The notes beneath the pieces are model-generated. The model was not told the DNA's origin and made no database searches. It saw only the letters and a list, made by a program, of their open reading frames with translations. The translations under genes and the position numbers were made by a program. This document shows positions 48,475 to 60,558 of a stretch of 63,082 nucleotides of DNA, piece after piece. The stretch lies in NCBI RefSeq assembly GCF_004197395.1, contig NZ_SELS01000055.1, forward strand, positions 1 to 63,082, written 5' to 3'. The DNA is from Paraburkholderia sp. UYCP14C (GTDB lineage: Bacteria; Pseudomonadota; Gammaproteobacteria; Burkholderiales; Burkholderiaceae). The stretch's first letter is position 1, and each line of letters starts with the position of its first letter.

Positions 48475-49254
48475 ATGACCTTGAAGAAAACCCGCCTCTG
48501 GGTATTGCTGGCTGCGTTCGCGGCCGCACCTGCATTCGCACAGAACATCGCCGTCGTGAACGGTACGCCGATTCCGAAGTCGCGCGCCGATGCGTTGATC
48601 CAGCAACTGGTTCACCAGGGCCAGCAGGACACGCCGCAGCTGCAGCAGGCCGTGCGCGAAGAGCTGGTGAATCGCGAAATCCTGATGCAGGAAGCCATCC
48701 GTCGCGGGCTGCCGAACCAGCCGGACGTCAAGGCGCAAATCGCCGTCGCAACGCAAACCGTGGTGCTGCGCGCGCTGATCGAAGACTTCGTGAAGAACAA
48801 CCAGCCGACCGACGCGGAAATCAACGCGCGCTACAACGCGCTCGTCAAGGATGCGGGCGGCAAGGAATATCACCTGCACCATATCCTCGTCGACAACGAG
48901 CAGCAGGCGAAGGACCTGATCGCGAAGATCAAGGCCGGCGCAAGCTTCGAAGATCTCGCGAAGCAGTACTCGAAGGACCCGGGATCGGGCAAGAACGGCG
49001 GCGACCTCGACTGGTCGGATCCGAAGGCCTACGTGCCTGAATTCGCCGATGCGGCCACGCATCTGCAGAAAGGCCAGATGACCGACACGCCGGTGCATAC
49101 GCAATTCGGCTGGCACATCATCCGTGTCGACGACGTCCGCGCCATCACGCCGCCGCCGCTCGAGCAGGTGCGCGCGCAGATCGTGCAGCAGATCCAGCAG
49201 GAAAAGCTGCAGGCGTTCGAAGAGAATCTGCGCAAGAACGCGAAGATTCAGTAA
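48475..49254 (+). CDS. Periplasmic parvulin-type peptidyl-prolyl isomerase
   Basis: A 259-residue exported chaperone/isomerase. Signal peptide to about residue 22 (AAPAFAQ), an N-terminal SurA-like helical part, then the rotamase domain YHLHHILVDNEQQAKDLIAK (about 132-151), YSKDPGSGKNGGDLDWSDP and TQFGWHIIRVDD (about 213-224). It assists folding of exported proteins. ATG 48475 is preceded by AGGAACC and follows the bolA-type gene. A strong terminator ends the selO-to-parvulin run. Confidence 0.92.
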   Translation: MTLKKTRLWVLLAAFAAAPAFAQNIAVVNGTPIPKSRADALIQQLVHQGQQDTPQLQQAVREELVNREILMQEAIRRGLPNQPDVKAQIAVATQTVVLRALIEDFVKNNQPTDAEINARYNALVKDAGGKEYHLHHILVDNEQQAKDLIAKIKAGASFEDLAKQYSKDPGSGKNGGDLDWSDPKAYVPEFADAATHLQKGQMTDTPVHTQFGWHIIRVDDVRAITPPPLEQVRAQIVQQIQQEKLQAFEENLRKNAKIQ

Positions 49255-49313
49255 GCGTTAGCGGGCGGATTGTCTTCGGATAGTCCGCCTCGCGTTGAAG
49301 AACGCCCGAATGC

Positions 49314-49342
49314 AAAAAGCCGCCCGTGTGGGCGGCTTTTTT
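49314..49342. terminator. Bidirectional intrinsic terminator
   Basis: GCCGCCC (49319-49325) pairs with GGGCGGC (49330-49336) over GTGT, with an A run before and six T after. It can end both the plus-strand parvulin transcript and the minus-strand purL transcript. Confidence 0.88.
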
Positions 49343-49428
49343 GTTGTTGCGAGGTTTGCTCCGCGGCAGCGTACTGACACCGCGAGGAAACCGAGGCCGC
49401 CGCACGCAGGCGACAGCCTCTCGACTCA

Positions 49429-52400
49429 TCAACCGAGCCAGCGGCGCGCGTTCTGGAACACGCGCATCCACGGGCTCGCGTCCGTGCCGATCTCGCCCCA
49501 GCCTTGCGGATGCCAGCTCATCTGCACCGCGCGATGCACGCGCTCCGTATGCGGCATCAGCACCGTGAAGCGGCCGTCGGCCGTCGTGACCGACGTGATG
49601 CCCTCGGGCGAACCGTTCGGGTTGAACGGATACTGCTCGGTCGCCTGACCACGGTGATCGACGTAGCGCATCGCCACCGCCACCTTCGACTTGTCACCCT
49701 GCTGCGAGAAGTCCGCAAAACCTTCGCCGTGCGCGACCGCGACCGGAATGCGCGAGCCTTCCATGCCGGCGAAGAAGATCGACGGCGATGCCTGCACCTC
49801 GACGAGCGAGAAGCGCGCCTCGAACTTCTCCGACTTGTTGCGCGTGAACTTCGGCCACGCTTCGGCGCCGGGGATCATCGACGCGAGGCTGCTCATCATC
49901 TGGCAGCCGTTGCAGATGCCGAGCGCGAACGTATCTTCACGCCCGAAGAACGCGGCGAACATATCGGCCAGTTGAGCGTTGAAGCGGATCGTCTTCGCCC
50001 AGCCCTCGCCGGCACCCAGCGTGTCGCCGTACGAGAAGCCGCCGCAGGCCACCGCGCCCGCGAAATCGGCGAGATTCGCGCGACCCTCGAGCAGGTCGCT
50101 CATGTGCACGTCGTGCGCGTCGAAGCCGGCGCGATCGAATGCATAGGCCGTCTCCAGATGCGAGTTCACGCCCTGCTCGCGCAGGATCGCGACGCGCGGA
50201 CGCGCGCCCTTGCCGACGAACGGTGCAGCGATGTCCTCCGCCGGATCGAAGCTCAGCACCGGCGTGATGCCCGGATCGGCCGCGTCGAGCAGCGCGTCGT
50301 ATTCGGCGTCGGCGCACGCGGGGTTGTCGCGCAGACGCGCGATGCGCCAGCTCACCTCGCTCCACGTGCGATGCAGCTCGGCACGCGGCGCTTCGTAGAC
50401 CTTTTTCGCGTCGCGATAGATCTCGATCGTGTCGCGCTCATTGGTCTTGCCGATCACGTGCGAGCACGCCGACAGACCGTGCTCGCGCAGCGCGGCGAGC
50501 ACCGCGTCGCGATCGGCCGCGCGCACCTGCACGACGGCGCCGAGCTCTTCGTTGAAGAGCGCGCGCAGCGTGCGGTCTTCGCGGCGGCCGCTGGTCTGCT
50601 TCGCCCAGTCCTTCGCGTCGCCGTAATCGGATTCGTGGTGTGCGTCGAGCACGAGCATGTCGACGTTCAGCGACACACCCGCGTGACCCGCGAACGCCAT
50701 TTCGCAGACCGTCGCCCACAGGCCGCCGTCCGAGCGGTCGTGGTACGCGAGCAGCTTGCCGTCGCTATTGAGCGCCTGGATCGCGTTGAAGAAGCGTTTC
50801 AGATCTTCCGGATCGTCGACGTCCGGCACCGTGTCGCCGACCTGCTGCGTGACCTGCGCGAGGATGCTGCCGCCCAGACGGTGCTTGCCGCGGCCGAGAT
50901 CGATCGCGATCAGCACCGACTCGCCGACATCGCTCACGCGCTGCAGTTGCGGCGTCAGATGGCGACGCACGTCTTCGACCGGCGCGAACGCGGAGATGAT
51001 CAGCGACACCGGCGCGACCACTTCCTTCGCGACGCCGTTCTCTTCCCAGCGCGTGCGCATCGACAGCGAATCCTTGCCGACCGGAATGCCGATACCGAGC
51101 GCCGGGCACAGTTCCATGCCGATCGCCTTCACGGTGTCGTAGAGCGCCGCGTCTTCGCCCGGCGCGCCGCACGCGGCCATCCAGTTGGCCGACAGCTTCA
51201 GCTTGTCGAGCGACGCGATCGGCGCCGCCGCGATGTTGGTGATCGCCTCGCCGACCGCCATGCGGCCCGAGGCCGGCGCATTGATGACGGCGAGCGGCGT
51301 GCGCTCGGACATCGTCATCGCTTCGCCGGTAAAGCCCGCGTAATCCATCGTCGTAATCGCGACGTCGGCCACCGGCACCTGCCACGGACCGACCATTTGG
51401 TCGCGCGCGGTCGTACCGCCGACCGAGCGGTCGCCGATCGTGATCAGGAACGACTTGCTCGCGACCGTCGGATGACGCAGCACGCGCTGCGCGACGTCCT
51501 CCAGCGCGAGGCCGGTCACGTCGACCGGTTCGAGCTTGCGCTCGACGCGCTTCACGTCCCGGTGCATGCGCGGCGCCTTGCCGAGCAGCACTTCCATCGG
51601 CATATCGACCGGCTGGTGCGCGGCTTCGTTCTGCTCGGAGTCGATCAGCTTCAGCTGACGCTCGGCGGTGGCCGTGCCGATCACGGCGAACGGGCAGCGC
51701 TCGCGCTTGCACATCGCTTCGAACGCCGGCAGATCGGCCGGCGCGATTGCGAGCACGTAGCGCTCCTGCGCTTCGTTCGACCAGATTTCGCGCGGCGACA
51801 GGCCGCTTTCTTCGAGCTGGATCTTGCGCAGGTCGAACAGTGCGCCCTTGCCCGCGCCGTCCACCACTTCGGGGAACGCGTTCGACAGACCGCCCGCGCC
51901 GACGTCGTGAATGCTGAGGATCGGGTTCTTGTCGCCGAGCTGCCAGCACGCGTTGATCACTTCCTGCGCGCGCCGCTCGATTTCCGGGTTGCCGCGCTGC
52001 ACCGAGTCGAAGTCGAGTTCAGCGGTGTTGGTGCCGGTCGCCATCGAACTCGCGGCGCCGCCGCCCATGCCGATGCGCATGCCCGGGCCGCCGATCTGGA
52101 TCAGCAGCGAGCCCTCCGGCAGATCGTGCTTGTGGGTGTGCTGATCGGAGATATTGCCGATGCCGCCCGCGATCATGATCGGCTTGTGATAGCCGCGCAC
52201 GACGCCTGAGACGTTCTGCTCGTAGGCACGGAAGTAGCCGCCCAGGTTCGGCCGGCCGAATTCGTTGTTGAACGCGGCGCCGCCGAGCGGGCCGTCGATC
52301 ATGATCTGCAGCGGCGACGCGATGCGGTCCGGGCGGCCGTACGCGCCGTGCTGGTCGGCCGGATTGCGTTGCGCGAGCGGCTGCGCGGTGTCGCGCGCGT

Positions 52401-53511
52401 TTTCCCACGTCTCGACGCCGTCCGGCAGTTCGAGGTTCGACACCGTGAAGCCCGCGAGACCCGCCTTCGGACGCGCGCCGCGGCCGGTCGCGCCTTCGTC
52501 GCGGATTTCGCCGCCCGCGCCGGTCGCGGCGCCCGGGAACGGTGAGATCGCGGTCGGGTGATTGTGCGTTTCGACCTTCATCAGCGTGTGCGTGAGCTCG
52601 ACGCCGCGCCGATAGTGTTCGGGCAGTTCGTTGGCGCCGAGCTCGGCCGGGGTGCGCGGGAACCAGCGCTCGGCCATGCCGCCGACCATGATCGCCGAGT
52701 TGTCCGAATACGCGACGATCGTGCCCTGCGGGTTCAGCTTCTCGGTATTGCGGATCATGTTGAACAGCGAGATGTCCTGCTTCTCGCCGTCGATCGTCCA
52801 GTCCGCGTTGAAGATCTTGTGGCGGCAGTGCTCGCTGTTGGCCTGCGCGAACATCATCAGCTCGACGTCGGTCGGATTGCGGCCGAGCTTCGTGAACGCG
52901 TCGACCAGGTAGTCGATCTCGTCGTCGGCGAGCGCGAGGCCGAGTTCCGTGTTGGCGGCTTCGAGCGCGGCACGGCCGCTCGCGAGCACGTCGACGGTTT
53001 GCAGCGGCTTGGCCGGCAGTTCGTCGAACAGATGCAGCGCATGGTCGCGCGACGGCGCGACGCTCTCGGTCATGCGGTCGTGCAGTGCGGCGGCGACGGC
53101 CGCGCGCGCTTCGTCGGACAGCGACTTCTTGCCGCCGAGCAGGCCGCTCTTGAGCGTGACCGAGTACTCGACGCCGCGCTCGATGCGGCGCACCTGCGTG
53201 AGACCGCAATGATGCGCGATGTCGGTTGCCTTGCTGGCCCACGGCGACACGGTGCCGAAGCGCGGCACGACGAGGAAGGTCTCGACCGCGCCACGTTCCT
53301 TGCCTTCTTCGAACGGATCGCCGTAGTGCATCAGCGCCTCGATCTTCGCGCTGTCTTCAGCGGACAGTTCGGTCTGGGCATTGACGAAGTGCAGATACTG
53401 CCCGCGCACCCCGGTGATGTTCGGGTCGATGCGCGTGAGCGTGTCGAGCAGGCGGGTTTGACGGAAATCGGAAAGGGCCGAAGCGCCGGGGAAACACGAG
53501 AAGTGGGCCAT
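49429..53511 (-). CDS. purL: Phosphoribosylformylglycinamidine synthase
   Basis: A 1360-residue single-chain PurL of the large proteobacterial type, making FGAM from FGAR, glutamine and ATP. The N-terminal domain starts [16 protein letters not shown]. The synthase core has [19 protein letters not shown] (about 298-316) and [15 protein letters not shown]. The C-terminal glutaminase has [19 protein letters not shown] and nucleophile Cys in [13 protein letters not shown] (about 1205). It stands alone, converging on the parvulin gene. ATG 53511 has a weak ribosome site; a TATAAT box lies 78 bases upstream. Confidence 0.96.
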   Translation of the reverse strand: MAHFSCFPGASALSDFRQTRLLDTLTRIDPNITGVRGQYLHFVNAQTELSAEDSAKIEALMHYGDPFEEGKERGAVETFLVVPRFGTVSPWASKATDIAHHCGLTQVRRIERGVEYSVTLKSGLLGGKKSLSDEARAAVAAALHDRMTESVAPSRDHALHLFDELPAKPLQTVDVLASGRAALEAANTELGLALADDEIDYLVDAFTKLGRNPTDVELMMFAQANSEHCRHKIFNADWTIDGEKQDISLFNMIRNTEKLNPQGTIVAYSDNSAIMVGGMAERWFPRTPAELGANELPEHYRRGVELTHTLMKVETHNHPTAISPFPGAATGAGGEIRDEGATGRGARPKAGLAGFTVSNLELPDGVETWENARDTAQPLAQRNPADQHGAYGRPDRIASPLQIMIDGPLGGAAFNNEFGRPNLGGYFRAYEQNVSGVVRGYHKPIMIAGGIGNISDQHTHKHDLPEGSLLIQIGGPGMRIGMGGGAASSMATGTNTAELDFDSVQRGNPEIERRAQEVINACWQLGDKNPILSIHDVGAGGLSNAFPEVVDGAGKGALFDLRKIQLEESGLSPREIWSNEAQERYVLAIAPADLPAFEAMCKRERCPFAVIGTATAERQLKLIDSEQNEAAHQPVDMPMEVLLGKAPRMHRDVKRVERKLEPVDVTGLALEDVAQRVLRHPTVASKSFLITIGDRSVGGTTARDQMVGPWQVPVADVAITTMDYAGFTGEAMTMSERTPLAVINAPASGRMAVGEAITNIAAAPIASLDKLKLSANWMAACGAPGEDAALYDTVKAIGMELCPALGIGIPVGKDSLSMRTRWEENGVAKEVVAPVSLIISAFAPVEDVRRHLTPQLQRVSDVGESVLIAIDLGRGKHRLGGSILAQVTQQVGDTVPDVDDPEDLKRFFNAIQALNSDGKLLAYHDRSDGGLWATVCEMAFAGHAGVSLNVDMLVLDAHHESDYGDAKDWAKQTSGRREDRTLRALFNEELGAVVQVRAADRDAVLAALREHGLSACSHVIGKTNERDTIEIYRDAKKVYEAPRAELHRTWSEVSWRIARLRDNPACADAEYDALLDAADPGITPVLSFDPAEDIAAPFVGKGARPRVAILREQGVNSHLETAYAFDRAGFDAHDVHMSDLLEGRANLADFAGAVACGGFSYGDTLGAGEGWAKTIRFNAQLADMFAAFFGREDTFALGICNGCQMMSSLASMIPGAEAWPKFTRNKSEKFEARFSLVEVQASPSIFFAGMEGSRIPVAVAHGEGFADFSQQGDKSKVAVAMRYVDHRGQATEQYPFNPNGSPEGITSVTTADGRFTVLMPHTERVHRAVQMSWHPQGWGEIGTDASPWMRVFQNARRWLG

Positions 53512-53824
53512 GGGACTTGACGTTGCGTCGCTGATCGATGCCGGAGAGCCGCGCATGCAGGCGACGTGAGGCGGAAAGGAAGTCCGAGATTATACCCCGG
53601 GAACGGGCTTCCAGCGGGCTGCGGGGTGCGCGGGCGGCGGCCTGCTCCCGCCCGCGCGAGAGGTCGCCGAGGCGCCCGTCACGTCGCCGCGCGGGTGTTT
53701 TGACTGCTATCATTCGCGTTTCACCAGATCGGCGCACGTGGCCCGGGTTTGAACCGGCAGCGCGCCGCATGTCACAGCCAACGGGAATGCGCGCGAGCCG
53801 CCCGTCGGCACATCGAATCAGAGC
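53512..53824. other. Divergent spacer between purL and the DadA-like gene
   Basis: Apart from the purL -10 box, I see GC-rich sequence with no gene, RNA or clear operator. A ribosome site for the plus-strand gene is weak. Confidence 0.4.
53589..53594 (-). promoter_or_regulatory. purL: Probable -10 box of purL
   Basis: A perfect TATAAT on the minus strand. The -35 region at the right distance is poor (GCTGG-like), so an activator or extended contacts may be needed. Confidence 0.45.
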
Positions 53825-55120
53825 ATGGATGTCATCGTCATTGGCGGCGGGATAGCGGGCGTCGCCACCGCTTATCACCTGCGCGCGGCCGGCCACCGGG
53901 TATGCGTCGTCGAGCGACACGCGACGGTCGCGCAAGGCGCTACCTACGGACAAGGCGGCACCGTGCTGCCGACGCCACTCGACGTGTGGTTCGGCCCGAC
54001 CTTCATGGCGAGCCGCTACAACGCGAAAAATGGCGTGATCAGCAAGACCGGCTTCAACGGCGCCGCGCGGCAGTTCATCAGGCAGATCGCAGAGTGGCAG
54101 CAACCCGAGGCGTTCACGCGCCAGTACGCGCTGTTGCGGCCGCTGATCGAATCCTCGCGCGAGGCGATGGCCGACGTCGAAGCCCGCTTCGGCCTCGAAT
54201 TCGAACAGGCGAGCGGCCTGCTGTACCTCGTGCGCAGCGCGCACGAATGGGAGCTGAGCGCGGCCGCGCTCGACCTGCTGCGCCGCTTCGAGGTCCCGCA
54301 TCACGTGATGACCCCGGCCGAATGCGCGGCGTTCGAGCATGCGGTCCCGACCGATCCCGAATTCGCCGGTGGCGTGCTGTTCGAGCACGAGCGCACCGCG
54401 AACTGTCCGCTTTTCACCAAGCTCGTCAAACAGGTGCTCGATGCGCAGGGCGGCGTGCAGTTCATGCAGAACTGCGAGGTGACCGGCATCCGGCTCGAGA
54501 ACCAGCGCGCGGCGGTCGAACTGGCGCCGCGCGACGGCGCGCCCCGCTCGCGCGACATCGACGTGGTCCAGGCCGACGCGGTCGTGGTCGCGGCCGGTTA
54601 CGGCAGCCTCGCGCTGCTCGAGCGCGCGGGGCTCAGGCTGCCGCTGCATCCGCTGCGGCTGCATTCGCTGGTCGCGCCGATCGCGCACGAGGAATGCGCG
54701 CCGCACGTCGCGATCGTCGATGCGGTCAAGCGTATCGGCATCAGCCGCATGAACCATCGGCTGCGGATCGCGGGTGGCGCGGTGCTGCAAAGCGCCAGCC
54801 AGATCGACAAGCCGCTCGGCGAAGCACTGACCAAGGAGGCGCTCGCGCTGCTCGGCCAGGCGACGCATGACTGGATTCCGGGCGCCGCGCGCATTTCGGC
54901 GGCGCTGCCGTGGGAAGGCGTGAAACTGCTGTCGCCGGACGGCTTGCCGGTGATCGGCAACGCGCTGCATCCGCGCCTCTTCGTCAATGTCGGGCACGGC
55001 CCCGCCGGCTGGGGCCTCGCCTGCGGCGCGGGCAAGCTGGTTGCCGATCTGCTGTCGGGACAGACGCCGACGTTGCCGCATGACACGCTCGCGGCATTGC
55101 GGCCGGAGCGGTTCCAGTAA
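53825..55120 (+). CDS. D-amino acid dehydrogenase-like FAD oxidoreductase
   Basis: A 431-residue flavoprotein of the DadA (DAO) family. FAD fold MDVIVIGGGIAGVATAYHL (1-19), then the typical AQGATYGQGG (about 38-47), VVVAAGYGSLALL (about 256), and the C-terminal GLPVIGNALHPRLFVNVGHG (about 378-397) and GPAGWGLACGAG. It would oxidise D-amino acids to keto acids, passing electrons to the respiratory chain at the inner membrane. No alanine racemase or regulator is next to it, so the specific dadA name is not assigned. Confidence 0.87.
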   Translation: MDVIVIGGGIAGVATAYHLRAAGHRVCVVERHATVAQGATYGQGGTVLPTPLDVWFGPTFMASRYNAKNGVISKTGFNGAARQFIRQIAEWQQPEAFTRQYALLRPLIESSREAMADVEARFGLEFEQASGLLYLVRSAHEWELSAAALDLLRRFEVPHHVMTPAECAAFEHAVPTDPEFAGGVLFEHERTANCPLFTKLVKQVLDAQGGVQFMQNCEVTGIRLENQRAAVELAPRDGAPRSRDIDVVQADAVVVAAGYGSLALLERAGLRLPLHPLRLHSLVAPIAHEECAPHVAIVDAVKRIGISRMNHRLRIAGGAVLQSASQIDKPLGEALTKEALALLGQATHDWIPGAARISAALPWEGVKLLSPDGLPVIGNALHPRLFVNVGHGPAGWGLACGAGKLVADLLSGQTPTLPHDTLAALRPERFQ

Positions 55121-55298
55121 GGTTTCGCGCTCTGCGCACGAGTATGGCGGGCGCTCAGCCCGCTATCGACACCCCCGCGTCGATCGCACCACTGCCCCCG
55201 CATGCACCGAAACAGCCGCACGCCGCGCGCCTATCGGCACTAACATAGCGATTCCCAAGTCTGCCCGCCGTGCCGTGGGCGCACCGCCAGGTTTCGCC

Positions 55299-56951
55299 AT
55301 GACAGACGCAGAAAACTCGCTGCCCATCCTTTTCGATCCGCTGACTACCCCACTCAGCGACTCGCAGCCGCGCGCGCTGCCGCTGCTGACGCTGACCGAC
55401 TTGCGGATCGCCGAATCCCACGCCGCCGCGGCCTTGCCCGAGCACACGCTGATGGCGCGCGCCGGTCACGCCGCCGCGCGCTGGCTGCTCGAACGGATCG
55501 CAGCGGATCCGTCGGTGACGAAATCGCAGCAGCGCGCATGGCTGATCGCCGGGCCCGGCAACAATGGCGGCGATGCGCTGGTGGTCGCGACGGAACTGCA
55601 CAAGGCCGGCATCGCCGTCGAGGTCTGCATGCCGGTCGAAGTGAAGCCCGCCGACGCGCGCTGGGCACTCGACACCGCGCGCGCCGCCGGCGTGCCGATC
55701 AGCGCGGCGCCGCCCGCCTCGCTCGACGGCCATCACTGGCTCGTCGACGGCATGTTCGGGATCGGCCTCACGCGGCCGCTCGACGGCGTGTTCGCGACGC
55801 TCGCGCGGCAACTGTCGCAGCGCACGAAGACGCGCCCGACACAAGGCGCGGTGCTCGCGCTCGATGTCCCCAGCGGGCTCGACAGCGACACCGGCGCGGT
55901 GATCGGCGGCAACGGCGCGGCGGCAGTCCATGCGACACACACGATCACGTTTATCGGCGCGAAGCCGGGACTTTTCACCGCGCAGGGCCGCGATCTCGCC
56001 GGCCGGGTGACGGTCGCACCGATCGGGCTCGCCGCAGGGATCAACCGCGGCGCCAGCCAGGACGCCGCCACCGGCGCCCCTCGCGCGCCGATCCAGCTCA
56101 GCGCCCCCGAGCTCTTCGGCCCGTTCCTGCCCGCGCGCGATTTCGCGACCAACAAGGGCACCTTCGGCAGCCTCGCGGTGGTCGGCGGCGACACCGGCAT
56201 GTGCGGCGCGCCGATTCTCGCGGCGCGCGCGGCGCTCTACTCGGGCGCGGGCAAGGTCCACGTCGCGCTGCTCGGCGAAGGCGCCCCGCCTTACGATCCG
56301 CCGCACCCCGAGCTGATGCTGCATCCGCTCGACACGCTGCCGCTCGATTCGATGGACGCGCTCGCGATCGGCTGCGGTATGGGGCACGGCGAACGCGCGA
56401 CGCGCGTACTGCACGACGTGCTGCGTCTCGACGTGCCCAAGCTGTTCGACGCCGACGCGCTGAACCTGATCGCCAAAGATCCCGCGCTCGCCGCCGAGGT
56501 GACCGCGCGCGGCGTGCAAGGCGATCCGTGCATCCTAACTCCGCATCCGCTCGAAGCGGCGCGTCTGCTGGGGAGCGATGCGGCGAGCGTGCAGCGCGAC
56601 CGTCTCGCGGCCGCGCGAGCGCTCGCTGCGCGTTTTGCGAGCGTGGTCGTGCTGAAGGGCGTCGGCACGATCGTCGCCGCGCCCGATGGCCGCCTCGCAC
56701 TGAACCCGACCGGCAACGCCGCGCTCGCGACGGGCGGCACCGGCGACGTGCTCGGCGGCATCATCGGCGCGCTGCTCGCGCAGCACCTGCCTCGCTTCGA
56801 GGCGGCGCTCGCGGGCGTCTATCTGCACGGCCTCGCCGCCGATACGCTGAGCGCGCAGGGCCACGGCCCCGCGGGTCTGACGGCCGGCGAGCTGGCACCG
56901 ATGGTGCGTACCTTGCTTAACCGGCTGTTCTATTCGGCGACGCCCGCGTGA
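55299..56951 (+). CDS. nnr: Bifunctional NAD(P)HX epimerase / dehydratase
   Basis: A 550-residue repair enzyme for hydrated NADH and NADPH. The N-terminal YjeF epimerase domain has LMARAGHAAARWLLE (about 51-65), GPGNNGGDALV (about 89-99) and LALDVPSGLDSDTG (about 185). The C-terminal YjeF/carbohydrate-kinase-like dehydratase domain has NKGTFGSLAVVGGDTGMCG (about 283-301), the DADALNLIA stretch, LTPHPLEAARLLG and NAALATGGTGDVLGGIIGAL (about 473-492). ATG 55299 fits the conserved N-terminus. It lies 178 bases after the DadA-like gene. Confidence 0.92.
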   Translation: MTDAENSLPILFDPLTTPLSDSQPRALPLLTLTDLRIAESHAAAALPEHTLMARAGHAAARWLLERIAADPSVTKSQQRAWLIAGPGNNGGDALVVATELHKAGIAVEVCMPVEVKPADARWALDTARAAGVPISAAPPASLDGHHWLVDGMFGIGLTRPLDGVFATLARQLSQRTKTRPTQGAVLALDVPSGLDSDTGAVIGGNGAAAVHATHTITFIGAKPGLFTAQGRDLAGRVTVAPIGLAAGINRGASQDAATGAPRAPIQLSAPELFGPFLPARDFATNKGTFGSLAVVGGDTGMCGAPILAARAALYSGAGKVHVALLGEGAPPYDPPHPELMLHPLDTLPLDSMDALAIGCGMGHGERATRVLHDVLRLDVPKLFDADALNLIAKDPALAAEVTARGVQGDPCILTPHPLEAARLLGSDAASVQRDRLAAARALAARFASVVVLKGVGTIVAAPDGRLALNPTGNAALATGGTGDVLGGIIGALLAQHLPRFEAALAGVYLHGLAADTLSAQGHGPAGLTAGELAPMVRTLLNRLFYSATPA

Positions 56952-57297
56952 CGCGCGCGATCGGTCCGACTGCCCGCCGCGCGACGCGCCGCTTCACACC
57001 GATGACACGTCCCCATCCCGATCGTTGCGGGCGCGCGCAACGCCCTGCTGCCCGTCGCGCATCCCCGCTATACTGACTGCCTGCGCCGCGCGTCGGATCG
57101 ATCGCGGGTCGCGGCGATACTCCAGCGGGCGCATGCGCCGCCCCGCGTTTTCGCGAAGTTCATCCGCTTCGCGAAGTATCGCCGGCACCCTCTCCCGAAC
57201 CGGGCCGCGTGGCATCGCTCTGACTGCATCGCCGCATCATTCTCGGCCGCGCTTCATGCGCGCGCCTCCCTTCGTGCCCCTTGGTTAGACGGACGCT
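56952..57297. other. Intergenic region before pgi
   Basis: No gene is supported. Two close copies of TTCGCGAAGT (about 57148-57178) form a small direct repeat, each containing the palindrome TTCGCGAA, within 125-150 bases of the pgi start. Possible operator; nothing else recognised. Confidence 0.4.
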
Positions 57298-58920
<1,623 letters not shown>

Positions 58921-58965
58921 ATGGAAGCTGGAAGTGCGCTGTAGCGCGCGATGATGCGCAATAAG

Positions 58966-58995
58966 CAAAGCGGGCTCCGGCCCGCTTTGTTTTTG
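58966..58995 (+). terminator. Intrinsic terminator after pgi
   Basis: CAAAGCGGG (58966-58974) pairs with CCCGCTTTG (58981-58989) over six bases, then TTTTT. Confidence 0.85.
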
Positions 58996-59051
58996 CTCCT
59001 ATGACGACATGCCTGTCGAAGCGCGAGCGCAAGCCTCGCTCCGCCAGTTCA

Positions 59052-59738
59052 TCAAGCAAGCCGCCCCGCGTCGATCGTCACCGTCGTATCGCAGCGGCGC
59101 GCGAGTTCGATGTCGTGCGTGACGAGCACGAGCGTCGCGCCATGCGCGCGATTCATCTCGAACATCAGATCGATGACTGCATGGCCGGTGGCCGCATCGA
59201 GACTGCCGGTGGGTTCGTCGGCGAACAGGATCTTCGGGCGGGTGACGAACGCGCGCGCGAGCGCCACGCGCTGCTGCTCGCCGCCCGACAGCAGCTTCGG
59301 ATAGTGACCGGTGCGCTTTCCGAGCCCGACCTGCTCGAGCAGTTCACGCGCGCGCGCGGCGGCCTCGCGTGTGCCGATGCCGCCTTGCAATTCGAGCGGC
59401 AACGTGACGTTTTCGAGCGCGGTCAGATGCGGCATCAATTGAAACGACTGGAATACGAAGCCGACCGAGCCGCTGCGCAACGCAGCGCGCCCATCCTCGT
59501 CGAGTTCGCCGAGTTCCCGGCCGAGCAGCCGAACCGAGCCCGCGCTCGCGCTGTCCAATCCCGCGAGCAAGCCGAGCAGCGTAGACTTGCCCGAGCCGGA
59601 TGCGCCGACGATCGCCACGCTGCTGCCGGCATCGATGGCAAGATCGATGTCGTCGAGAATCGTCAGTTCGCCCGTCGCATCCTTAACCCTCTTGCACAAA
59701 CCCCGCACTTCAATGACTGGATCAGTTCTGTTTGGCAT
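59052..59738 (-). CDS. ybbA: ABC transporter ATP-binding protein, YbbA/LolD-like
   Basis: A 228-residue ATPase. Walker A IVGASGSGKSTLL (about 42-54), Q-loop VFQSFQLMPHLTALENV (about 97), signature LSGGEQQRVALARA (about 146-159), Walker B ILFADEPTGSLD (about 165) and H-loop VTHDIEL. E. coli ybbA is likewise divergent from tesA, and the opening MPNRTDPVIEVRGL aligns with that start, so I use 59738 although there is no ribosome site; an ATG at 59768 has GAGGGG before it. In E. coli a permease (ybbP) follows, but here no permease gene follows. Confidence 0.88.
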   Translation of the reverse strand: MPNRTDPVIEVRGLCKRVKDATGELTILDDIDLAIDAGSSVAIVGASGSGKSTLLGLLAGLDSASAGSVRLLGRELGELDEDGRAALRSGSVGFVFQSFQLMPHLTALENVTLPLELQGGIGTREAAARARELLEQVGLGKRTGHYPKLLSGGEQQRVALARAFVTRPKILFADEPTGSLDAATGHAVIDLMFEMNRAHGATLVLVTHDIELARRCDTTVTIDAGRLA

Positions 59739-60441
59739 GGTGAAGCGTAGGTTGAAAGTGCGCGCCATCGCCCCTCGCGCCGCGGCGCTGACTGCGGCAT
59801 TCGGCGCCACGATGATGGCCGCTGCGCTGGTTTCGTTACCGTTGCCGGCTCACGCGGCGAATGCGCCCGAACCCGCGAAGCCGGTGATCGTCGTGCTCGG
59901 CGACAGCATCTCCGCCGAGTACGGCCTGCCCCGCGATACGGGCTGGGTCGCGTTGATGCGTCAGCGTCTGGCCGAAGAGCGCATCGATTATAGCGTCGCC
60001 AATGCGAGCATCAGCGGCGACACGACGAGCGGCGGACGCGCGCGTCTGCCCGCGCTGATGGCACGGCTCAAGCCCAGCATCGTGATCGTCGAACTGGGCG
60101 CCAACGACGCGTTGCGCGGCGTGCCGCTCTCGACGACCGAGGACAACCTGCGCACGATCATCGAACAGGCGCAGCAAGGCCACGCGAAGGTCGTGCTCGT
60201 CGGCATGTACGTGCCGCCCAATTACGGCCCCGACTATACGCGAAAGTTCCACGGCCTCTACGGCCAGTTGTCGAAGGAATTCCATCTGCCGCTCGTGCCG
60301 TTCCTGCTCGCCGGCATCGCGGATAAACCCGAGATGTTCCAGGCCGATCAGATCCACCCGACGCAGCAGGCACAGCCGCTGCTACTCAACAACGTGTGGC
60401 CCGCTGTCCAGCCACTCCTTCGCACAAGTTCGCCGCACTGA
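59737..60441 (+). CDS. tesA: TesA-like periplasmic GDSL esterase/thioesterase
   Basis: A 234-residue exported SGNH hydrolase. The basic n-region and hydrophobic stretch end at LPAHAANAP (about 41). Block I VVLGDSISAEYGLP (nucleophile Ser about 53), block III ELGANDALRG (about 116) and block V DQIHPTQQA (Asp/His, about 205) are complete. It hydrolyses acyl thioesters and aryl esters and has lysophospholipase activity in E. coli. The start is uncertain: ATG 59737, GTG 59740 or GTG 59758 all precede the signal peptide and none has a good ribosome site. The first overlaps the ybbA start. Confidence 0.88.
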   Translation: MVKRRLKVRAIAPRAAALTAAFGATMMAAALVSLPLPAHAANAPEPAKPVIVVLGDSISAEYGLPRDTGWVALMRQRLAEERIDYSVANASISGDTTSGGRARLPALMARLKPSIVIVELGANDALRGVPLSTTEDNLRTIIEQAQQGHAKVVLVGMYVPPNYGPDYTRKFHGLYGQLSKEFHLPLVPFLLAGIADKPEMFQADQIHPTQQAQPLLLNNVWPAVQPLLRTSSPH

Positions 60442-60558
60442 AAGCCTGCTAACGAATTGTTTCCGGAACTAAGGGGAACACGGTTCGCCAAGCCGTTCGA
60501 CACATGGGCAATGCCGTGCCACCCGGCTCATTCTTGAGCGACTTCTGAGGAGATAACG

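Noticed and set aside
49504-52209. A 901-codon plus-strand frame opposite purL
   Set aside because: Antisense shadow of purL, rich in Arg, His and Asp without hydrophobic core pattern.
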